The notes below the pieces were generated by a model, which saw only the letters and a program-made list of their open reading frames with translations, was not told the DNA's origin and did no database searches. DNA of 23,360 nt. Origin: Spirogloea muscicola. Its lineage: Eukaryota > Streptophyta > Zygnematophyceae > Spirogloeales > Spirogloeaceae. Shown here piece after piece: positions 1 through 7,259 of the stretch (position 1 is its first letter; every line of letters starts with the position of its first letter). The stretch is taken from the NCBI GenBank assembly GCA_009602725.1, contig WELB01000300.1:34862-58221 (forward strand), given 5' to 3'. Made by a program: the position numbers and the translations under genes.

Positions 1-156
1 CCGCCCCCCGAACGCAGCCACGCGGTGCGCCCCCCCCCGGCCGCCCTCGACCAGACCCCTCGAGCGCGCGCGCACTGCCCTGAGCTGCAGCGCCACCTTC
101 CGCCCCGCAAGGGCGAGGGCAAGCTGATGCCCGCACCGGAGGGCGCCTGGCTTGGC
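1..156 (+). other. GC-rich upstream segment of the DUOXA-like gene
   Basis: This is a C-run-rich stretch with no recognisable domain. The frame that encodes the first membrane segment downstream is open from about base 84 but has no ATG. Possible acceptors are the ctgcag ending at 90 and the cttggcag just before 157. An ATG at 127 is in a different frame from the membrane segment. It may be 5' UTR, intron or an upstream exon, so the true start of the gene is not resolved and may lie outside the window. Confidence 0.3.
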
Positions 157-2886
157 AGAAGAGCAAGTGCGCCCAGTTCCTGGTGCTGCTCGTCCTGGCC
201 GGCGGCGTCATCGGCCTCATCACCTACCTCGGCCTCGTGAACTACGACCGCCAGCCCGCCAACTTCGGGACGCACTGGACAGACTGGCGCGCCGACGTCA
301 AGCTTGCAGGCACGCTGCCCTCGCGGTCACCCCTCTTCGAGCGGCGCTGACCTGCCGTGCATTGCGCCTGCAATCGACATCCGCGCTCCACGGAGGCTGC
401 TCCGCGGTCGCCGCACGACTGGCTCTGTAGCCGTCTCCGTACGTGCTTGCACGAGCAGGGGTCAGGCGAGGTCGGATAGGAGCCGTGTTACGGCTGCGAT
501 TGCCATAACAATGTTGCATGGCTGCGTGGTGCTCGCTCTGCGACGTGCAGGCATTGGGTACGCCTTCGGCTGTGTACTTGTGAGCCTGTGGCCCCTGCTC
601 TTCCTGTATGTGAGGGGCCACAAGCCGCCGACTGCGGCGACTGTTGACGCCCTCCACCCCGGTGCGTGGTTGGGGTGGCATGACAAGTCCAATCTTTCAG
701 CAGCCAGGACATGCGACTCACCGCCGCCTGGTTGCGCTACTCGTCTACGCGCCGAGAGGGGCCGTTGAGCCTGCCACTCTCGGTGAGCCTGTGGAGGCCC
801 GGTCGGCCGAGGTTTCACGCGTCCTTGTTGATCGTGTGCAGACCAGTACCAGCTCAGGAGATTGCGACGCACAGAAAAGCTTCGCTTCGCTCTCGCCCCC
901 CTCGCTGTGACGTACTACCTGTACATCGCCGCTTTGCTTGTTGCATCTCAGTGGTCATACACGTGGGACCAGGGTGAGCATCCCCTCGGGGAACATTGCA
1001 CCTCGCCATCCTCTGCCAGCCTTGCCCAGCAAGTTTGTGCAGAGGACTCTTTCATAAGTGGCTAGGCTGTATCTGCACGAACCGCGGGGCTCGCTAGAGA
1101 TGCCCCGTGACTCGAAGTTAGATGCAGCGTTGTTGACCCTAAATGCATGAGGTGTGTGTAGTCCACGGTCCACGCCCTTGTCATGTCCATGTCGCTTATT
1201 TCGAGTTCCAATGTGTGCACACCTGAAGGGTGCCATGCGTGCTGACCGTACCTACACCTTGCCGCTGTCGTGCAGATACTGCCAAAGTCCAGGTCCTACT
1301 GCACCCCTTCGCTGATGAGCTCACAAACTGCACCATGGGCATGAACGTGGGGCTGCGGGGGGTCAACTACACGCTGACTGGGGAGCCCACTCACCAACAG
1401 GAAGGCAACATTGTCTTCAACGAGCACTACAGCTGGCTTGGAGGGCAGGTGGGTAGCCTGAGCGAGGTCTGGCAGCTGATGCGGTAACCCGAGGCAACAG
1501 CAGAGTTGTACGAGGGACCTTGACTGGCGTCGGTGCTCCTTGGGACATAGCGTCAGTAGCGGGTCTCTTGGAGACGTCCACACAGATAGACGAGCTGGGC
1601 TTGTTCCAGCCTGAAGCAAGCATGTGTGGCCACCCTTGTCCCCCGTCATTGCAGGGGCGGAATGGTCATGGCAAGTACTCTGGCTTATACAACAGACAGT
1701 ACAGGGAGCGCATCGTGCAAGGAGTGCCCTTGCCAATATCAGAGCTTGCCGAGTACCTTGTCTTTGATCAGGAGCGTATTCGCTGGGGCAGGTCAGTCTC
1801 CGAGTTCGTCTGAGACCCCTCGTTGGTTTGGGCGATAATGCAGCTCGCAGTGCCTTTCCTGACCCTCCCTGGCTGCAGACGGCAGAGCTCGTCGTAGAAT
1901 CAAGGCCCAGGTCGACTGCATCCTTACGCTCCCGCTGCCTTGTCAGCAAGAACGGTCGATCGTGCTTCTGAAAATGCGAATATGCTGATTGCTGGACTTA
2001 CTTCATTCCGTCTTCACAGGCAGTACCGCCTTGCCGGCTACTTCACACGCGTCATCCTGTGGCTCGCATTTGCTCTCTGGGGAGTTGCCGGGCTCTTCTT
2101 CATTCTCTCAGCGACAGGCGAAGCGAGCGGAGGCAAAGTCACGACACCCGAGGCTGCAGATCTGCGGCTCAGTCGGCGGCGTAGCTTGGTAAGCACGTTC
2201 ATTTGCACAAAGCATGCATGGCGTCGGTGTCATGTTGGCCGGAAGGAAGCGGGCCAGTCTGTGCGTTCCCATTTTGGAGCTGAGGTCCGCGATGCTGCTT
2301 GTTCTGTTCTTCAGACTTGGATGGGAGCCAGCTTCGCATTCTTGAGCGCAACATGCATGGAGTGGGCTTGTGCAACGTGGGCTCTTCTTCGACCGGCTGA
2401 CCTCAAAGTACCTATGCCATCGCCAGAGGGAACGACAGTGTTCATCCAGCCAGGCTACGGCGTCACATTCCATGTTGTCCTGCTCTCGGGACTCGTCACT
2501 GCTGCCATCGCCATTTTCCTCATGATGCGCTCTGGATCAGGATTGCCTGGTCGCCGGACCAAGCGCATGTCGAAGCTCCTGGCTTGGTTGCACCTGCAGC
2601 CACGACCATTGCTGTCCAAGATCTGGGTGTTCCTGGCCCTTGCCGCCTGCTGGGTGGTCTTGCTTCGACAGCAGCGCCGACTCTCGGTAAGCTATCCCGC
2701 CTTGAGTTCGGCGTCTGCCAGCACAAGCATGGTGCCCTTGGAGTGGTCCAAAGTGCTGATGCTGCTGTGGCCTGGATTGTGCAGCCTGAGGCGAGCTACT
2801 TCCAGCAAGGCAACACCGCCATGGACTATCTCCTTGGCAAGAGCGTGCTGGACTTCAGCCACGACCTACCCGTATCTGCTCTGTGA
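157..2886 (+). CDS. Dual oxidase maturation factor (DUOXA)-like membrane protein, spliced
   Basis: DUOXA proteins are ER/plasma-membrane partners that let DUOX NADPH oxidases fold, leave the ER and make hydrogen peroxide. Proposed exons: about 157-325, 858-973, 1276-1448, 1655-1791, 2020-2188, 2315-2686 and 2785-2886. All junctions from 858 onward are GT-AG and in phase. Family features in order: a hydrophobic segment (FLVLLVLAGGVIGLITYLGL); a second one after RRTEKLRFALAP ending SQWSYTW; an extracellular loop with GLRGVNYTLTG and FNEHYSW, matching the hallmark G-x-N-x-TLTG and NEEFTW region of animal DUOXA, with N-glycosylation sequons NCT and NYT; then GLYNRQYRERIVQG; and QYRLAGYFTRVILWLAF, close to the animal QYRLAGHYT segment. 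More membrane segments follow at 2315-2686. The model is about 410 residues; animal DUOXA is about 320-345. The first exon (weak donor gtcacc at 326) and the last intron (2687-2784) are the least certain parts. No DUOX oxidase gene is in the window. Confidence 0.78.
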
Positions 2887-3596
2887 CGAGTACTGCTTCA
2901 TATGTCAGCAACAGATGCAAGCTGCCACTCTGCCACGCTGCTCCTCACAGTATGCAGAGAGCTTGCCAAGTGCTCCTTTGAAGTTGGTGTTCACAGTTCA
3001 CAGACTTCATATGCAATATTTAAAGGTCTGCAGCCCCCTTGCTGGCTAGGCACCTGGTACAGAAAGCTCCGCAAATTTGTCAGTGGTTGCAAAGCTTTTA
3101 TTGCACAAGGACAGCTCGACAATAAGAAGCAACACAGGGTGATGCACCAGTCAGCACTCACTTCTGCTGTGGCTGGCTAAGAGTGTCTTTCAGGAAGTGA
3201 GGCTGCCTGGTTGCTAGACCTAGATAGCAGCTAGCAGCTAGCAGCTAGCCAGCATGCGCGCTGTGAGAGATTGTACTGTACATACAGCTGGCAGCACCTT
3301 GCCGCTTATGCCAACTTAAGATATCTGTTTTCCCAGTCCTGTACTTTGAGGTGTATTCTTGAGGTTACGACATGCAAGGGCACATGTACATCTTCACATG
3401 ATTTGCTCACACTTCGGCAGGTCCTGAGCGAAGGCAAGTGAGGGTTGCACAAAGGGAGGGGATGGATTGGCGAGCAGAGAAACTTGCCCAGAGTTTTCAG
3501 CGAGGCAGTAAGCTTGGAAGCTGGGAAGTCACGGAGGTGGGGGCTATGCTTCTTTCTTCTTTGGCTGGTGGTGGTAGATGAGTGGTCGTCGCAGAA
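2887..3596. other. Intergenic, no gene recognised
   Basis: Open frames here are short and match no family I recognise. The frame used by DUOXA-like exon 2315-2686 stays open to 3049, which I read as intron and 3' flank rather than coding. The only structure seen is the short tandem repeat at 3225. Confidence 0.4.
3225..3248 (+). repeat. Microsatellite (TAGCAGC)3
   Basis: Three perfect 7-base units TAGCAGC and a partial fourth. It is palindromic-like because each unit overlap contains AGCT/GCTAGC, so it could fold back on itself. Confidence 0.85.
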
Positions 3597-4063
3597 TGGC
3601 TGTTAGAGGCCAACCCAAAAGGAGTTGAAAAAGTCCGTAGGGCCGCAATAGAAACGGTGTGAGGCGGGCTCTGGAGAGGGCAGATGGTGCTGCAAGTCCA
3701 GGAATGGCCAGTGCTCAACCGACCTGGGTAGATAGTCAAGTAGCCAGGGCTGGAGAAGCAAAGTCATAGCTCTTCCCGAATATGGGGGCGAAAGGCTGTG
3801 ACAGAGGAAGCTCTTCTTTCTCCAAAGCTGTTGTAATGTAAAGGGGGTGAAGACTCTGAAAGGCCAGCCCAAGCAATAACAGGGTTCTCAAACGAGAACA
3901 GGGTTTTCCAGTGACAGATGGCCAGAGCTGTAAGTACACAAGCTGTACTTGGCCGTTGTGCAAGAGTGCAACTCAAAAGTATACATTTAGGCCTTTTGCT
4001 AATATACTTGCTGGCCTTACACAGCCCTCGCCCCCCTCTGGGAGAGCTTGCTTCTCAAGTATG
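3597..4063 (-). repeat. Degenerate copies of the LINE 3'-tail repeat
   Basis: Two weak copies of the window-wide tail repeat are visible in reverse orientation. One is aggccaacccaaaaggagttgaa near 3607. The other is gaaaggccagcccaag near 3856. No coding region is recognised. Confidence 0.4.
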
Positions 4064-4140
4064 CTGACCCGCTCAGTAGCCGCAGGTCAAGAGCTTAGAG
4101 AGTGGCAACTGACGCCTGACTGAGGATGGCAGATTTTATT
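4064..4140 (-). mobile_element. LINE 3'-tail fragment
   Basis: The block TGACCCGCTCAGTAGCCGCAG followed by GTCAA closely matches the - strand LINE tail at 22311-22335 and the complement of 4705-4725. It is read as a 5'-truncated insertion tail. The ends TGACC and GGTCA can pair as a small hairpin. Confidence 0.5.
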
Positions 4141-4189
4141 ACTCCCGCTACCAGCTATTGCTTGTCCAGCTTTGTGGTGCAGAGAAGAA

Positions 4190-4400
4190 AGGACGGTTCG
4201 AGGAGAGGTCGGTGGCTGTGAGAGGCCAGCCCAGAGAAAAGAAGGATGAACAAAGTTTGAAGGGGCCAAGGTGCAAAGCATGCTCCTTAAGCAAGCGCCT
4301 TCGGCTTTGGACCTTGTCCAATTTACCTGGGCTGGCTTTCCACAGCCCCCGCCCCATTTCAGATGAGCCCCTTTCATGTTTACTTTCCTGAGCTTGCAAC
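4190..4400. repeat. Inverted pair of LINE-tail repeats
   Basis: A - strand copy (about 4209-4268: GGTGGCTGTGAGAGGCCAGC, then GAACAAAGTTTGAAGGGGCC) is followed by a + strand copy (about 4310-4370: TTGGACCTTGTCCAATT, then GGGCTGGCTTTCCACAGCCC). The two face each other across about 45 bases and could form a long imperfect hairpin. No protein is supported here. Confidence 0.55.
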
Positions 4401-4555
4401 AGAGACACTCACACGCAGCCAGCAACATGAGAACATTTTGGTGCTGGGACGTCCATCTCAGCCAGAAGCGCACCCTTGCAACTTGAACATTCTAGGCTGG
4501 CCATGGGCTCAAGCAAGATGTCATTACGAGACCGGATGCAAGCAATAGAAGGAAG

Positions 4556-4810
4556 GGGCTCTCTCAGAATGCCTTAATGCCTTAATGCCTTAATGCCTTG
4601 CATCAGAAAGCTGGGCGAGCTCTAGTTGGTGACAGAAGGGCTTCGTACCTGACATCTAGTATTCATGCATCGGTTAGCGACCTTTATGTTTTGAACCGTG
4701 GATTTTGAGCGGGTCAACCTGCTGTAGGTTATGTAGATATTTAGATGTGCTTGCTTGCCTTTGTACTTGGCCATTGGCCTGTTTGTTTCAAATACACGAA
4801 ATTTTTCTCA
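4556..4810 (+). mobile_element. 5'-truncated LINE: last ORF codons plus 3' tail
   Basis: From 4599 the + strand reads LHQKAGRALVGD, the C-terminal signature of the LINE protein (compare ALHQKAGRALVGG in the copy at 22391-23360). It continues into the same tail (TTGGTGACAGAAGGGCTTCG, TGACATCTAGTATTCA, CATTGGCCTGTTTGTTTCAA) found in reverse complement at 22225-22440. The homology covers roughly 200 bases with scattered differences, so both are diverged insertions of one family. Upstream coding sequence is missing. Confidence 0.75.
4568..4599 (+). repeat. Octamer microsatellite (AATGCCTT)4
   Basis: Four perfect tandem AATGCCTT units. The homologous LINE copy at about 22430 has one unit (aatgcctt, encoding part of A-N-A-L-H). 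The repeat has therefore expanded within former coding sequence, and an 8-base unit would shift the frame. Confidence 0.9.
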
Positions 4811-4935
4811 GAAGGGGCGAGGGCTGTGCAAACGAAGAGCAGCGCTTCCAAATGAAGTAAGCTCTTCCCTAGGGGCCGCGGGTTGTGAAAGTCAGCCCAA
4901 AGAAATTGGACAAGGTCTGAAGGGGCCACCGCTCT
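4811..4935 (-). repeat. LINE 3'-tail repeat copy
   Basis: The segment holds GAGGGCTGTGCAAACGAAG and then GTCAGCCCAAAGAAATTGGA-CAAGGTCTGAAGGGGCC. This is the reverse complement of the common tail (GGCCCCTTCAGACCTTGTTC..., GGGCTGG...CAGCC). It lies directly after the 4556-4810 element in the opposite orientation. Confidence 0.55.
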
Positions 4936-4970
4936 CAAGCAATGTGTAACCCGAGGAGGTGATCCTCAGG

Positions 4971-5054
4971 CCGTGAATGTAACGAATGCTGTGGATCGCC
5001 AAGCCCGGGCTGCCGGCGGCGCAAGGAAAAGAGGGAGGCATTGGGATGGGGCCG
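4971..5054. repeat. Left arm of an approximately 84-bp inverted repeat (partner 6068-6151)
   Basis: The reverse complement of this arm (core CTTTTCCTTGCGCCGCCGGC, then AGCCCGGGCTTGGCGATCCA) is nearly identical to 6068-6151. The arms are about 1 kb apart and enclose a LINE C-terminal fragment and unannotated sequence. Confidence 0.75.
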
Positions 5055-5055
5055 C

Positions 5056-5620
5056 AACGGTAAAACTGAGCAACGGTTACTGCAGGGGCAAGGGTCCAGG
5101 GGTCCGAGGTTGGGTGAAGAACTCACCCCCTCTCCCATCTCGGGTGCCCTCTTTATATTGTTGGCAATTGACATCCATGGGGCACTGGGCGCTCGGTGGC
5201 TTGAGCTACTTAACCAGCTCGCCCGCCACGCAATCGCCCGTCGCTTCCATGGTGAACCGGTAGACTTTCCTGCAGCCGGGTCGCTGGCGCAAGTGTATCG
5301 CATGCGCTTGGCCGTCTCGCTGCAGAGGTCCATGACCCGTGCGCTGCACCTTCGTGCCGGGAGAGCCCTCGCTGCTGCCTCTGGCTCTGTCCAGGGGACC
5401 CACTTCCAGGACCCTAGCCTCTCTGATTTGCGGCTGCTTAGCAGGGGTTACTGAGTAATTTGTAGCTGCTTTCTTTCTTTGTGTGCTTTGGTTTCTTAGC
5501 GCTTCCTCTGGCTTCCTCTGGCCCCCTTCTCGTTCTTTGTTCATTCTTTTTTGGGCTGGCTTGTCCAGCCCCTATCCTCAAAGGGCGAGCCCTTTCTTCT
5601 TTATAGCCCGACGGACTGCG
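5056..5620 (+). mobile_element. 5'-truncated LINE: protein C-terminus and 3' tail
   Basis: The frame 5041-5454 ends with the family C-terminus: GARWLELLNQLARHAIARRF, then RMRLAVSLQRSMTRALHLRA followed by GRALAAASG, ending LSDLRLLSRGY-stop. Compare RMRLSLSLQRCQALAIHQRA at 12320-12390. The tail after the stop (5455-5610) includes CTTTCTTTGTGTGCTTTGG, GGGCTGGCTTGTCCAGCCCC and AAAGGGCGAGCCCTTTCTTC. The stretch 5371-5540 recurs as reverse complement at 21950-22117. The RT domain is absent, so it is inactive. The C-terminus of such elements often carries an endonuclease-like or nucleic-acid-binding domain; that role is inferred here. Confidence 0.75.
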
Positions 5621-6067
5621 AGCCCGGCCATACGGGCCCGGGTGGGATATTCGGCACCCAGTCTCTCGTTGATGACCCGTCCACGACCTGTCGACGGCTA
5701 ACAACGGCTACCACCGACAATCTACCCGTCACTCGCAGCTGACGGTCACTACCCCCAGGCTATCGTCAGCCGTCTATCATCCCCGTCAATACTAACAGCT
5801 AACAATGCCGTCAAGGCAGTCTACAGCGCTGCCACCTCCCGTCGCCGTTCCAGCGCCAGCACCATGCTGTCTCGCGTGTCCGGGTTGCGCCGCTCTCAGC
5901 TCTATATCAAAGCCACGCTGCCCAGCCTGGTGAAATTGTCCGTCTCCAGGCATCTGTCAAGCCTTTCCTGCGGCACTGACAGTCAATTTATTTATCAGCC
6001 GGATGAGGTATCTAATCTCCAGGCATTTGTCAATACAATACAGCTGCATTGACATTCCAGCCATGTA
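5621..6067. other. Intergenic, no gene recognised
   Basis: This stretch is less repetitive than its flanks and reads through several short open frames in each direction, none matching a family I know. It lies inside the loop of the inverted repeat 4971-5054/6068-6151, so it may be older transposon interior. Confidence 0.3.
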
Positions 6068-6151
6068 AATCCCCATCCCATTGCCTCCCGCTTTTCCTTG
6101 CGCCGCCGGCAGCCCGGGCTTGGCGATCCACAGCATTCGTTACAGTGAAAG
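6068..6151. repeat. Right arm of the approximately 84-bp inverted repeat (partner 4971-5054)
   Basis: Shares CTTTTCCTTGCGCCGCCGGC, AGCCCGGGCTTGGCGATCCA and CAGCATTCGTTAC with the complement of 4971-5054. There are only a few mismatches near the ends. Confidence 0.75.
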
Positions 6152-6237
6152 TGCAAGGTCTTTTGACACCGTATAGTCCAATCACCCACTTCATGATCAA
6201 GCGGCTGCGCCAGGGATGGCTGTCAAATAACCTTTGT

Positions 6238-6800
6238 CAATAGCCGCAAGTCGGGATGCTTTCCACGCAGGTGATCACAGCGGGGGTGATCATTCCTTTT
6301 CCTGGGCTGGCCAATCCAATCACAGCCATGGCCCTCCACTGGAAGAGTCTTCCTTCTTTTCCAGCTGCAAGTTACTCCGACTTGCGGCTGCTGACTCGGG
6401 GTTACCAAGCTCATCGCTGTAGTCTCTGGCATAGCTGTGTCACTATGGCACCTCTCGGCCCTTTGGACCTTGTCCATTCTTTCTGGGTTGGCGATTTACA
6501 AGTTTCTCTGACCTGCGGATGCTCAACAGGGGATATTGAGCACCCAGTGGGCACTTGAGTCGCTGTGCGCTTGAACGATCTTCTGGCCCCTTCGAACTCT
6601 GTTCATTCTTTTCTCTGGGCTGGCCAATCACAGCCATCGCCCCTCCGCTGGAAAGAGTCTTGTTCTTAGCGGTTGGTATCTTGCTTATCGCGCCATTCAG
6701 GCACTTTCAGTCCTTGTTCATTCAGACTAGGCTGGCCTCTCACAGCTACTGCTGTCATTTTGGAAGCGCTGTTCCCTTGCTCTCTGTTTACAGGCCCCGT
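6238..6800 (+). repeat. Tandem cluster of LINE 3'-tail units
   Basis: At least three complete and one partial tail units lie head to tail. Their cores are: GGGCTGGCCAATCCAATCAC (about 6303) with ACTTGCGGCTGCTGACTCGG (about 6379); CCTTTGGACCTTGTCCATTC (about 6459) with TGACCTGCGGATGCTCAACA (about 6509); CCCTTCGAACTCTGTTCATT with GGGCTGGCCAATCACAGCCA (about 6588-6637); and CAGTCCTTGTTCATTCAGAC with GGCTGGCCTCTCACAGC (about 6708-6748). Spacing is roughly 120-150 bases. No protein-coding gene is supported. The units resemble the region after the stop codon in the LINE at 5056-5620. Confidence 0.65.
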
Positions 6801-6879
6801 CCCGCGTAGGAAGGGCTCATCTCGATCACAGCGGGACAGAGTGTGTATCAAGTGATGGAGGGCCTGTGGGGCCAAGGAC

Positions 6880-7131
6880 AGCGGGGTGATCAGAGTAGTG
6901 CTGCACGTCACGTGGCCAGCAGTGTAGGTCGAGGCCTGGGCTTCGCGCTTCCGTGACAACCACCTCGACCAAGGCACGCGAGCGGGGGGGCTTGAGGCGC
7001 AGCCTGAGCAGCGCCAGCCAGCCCTCTCCCTGCGCCTCCATCGCTGCGCTGGGACTGCTGCGCCCGCTCACTGCAGCCCTCGTGGTGCCGGAGGGAATCA
7101 GAGTGTGTATTGCCGGAGGGGCACCTCCCAA
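6880..7131 (-). mobile_element. Degraded LINE C-terminal domain fragment
   Basis: Read on the - strand this gives RSRALVEVVVTEARSPGLDL followed by HCWPRDVQHYSDHP. It aligns with GPRALVDVVVMEAYKGPAST...KLQHYSDYP in the copy at 22391-23360. The first ORF part and the rest of the domain are lost or frameshifted. It ends about 130 bases before the TRAPPC12 start codon, so it may contribute to that gene's upstream region. Confidence 0.6.
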
Positions 7132-7259
7132 GGTTCTCGGGCGCCTGCGGCTGGGCAGGCACGAGGCGGTAGGCAGACCTCACGACCTCAGCGCGCAGCA
7201 ATCACTCCGGGCACGGGAAGGAGTGGGGTGGCGCAGGCTCCCCCAGCCGTCAGGGACTC

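Noticed and set aside
304-768. Membrane-like frame (FGCVLVSLWPLLFLYVRGHK) in the DUOXA-like gene
   Set aside because: Lies between two better exons, has no matching splice phase and no family resemblance; read as intron.
1296-1949. 217-residue - strand frame opposite DUOXA-like exons
   Set aside because: Opposite well-supported exons, low-complexity content, no family match.
4190-4400. CRISPR-like or tRNA gene structure among the short repeats
   Set aside because: Spacing is irregular, copies are in both orientations and diverged, no cloverleaf or T-loop pattern was found, and the setting is a spliced eukaryotic genome.
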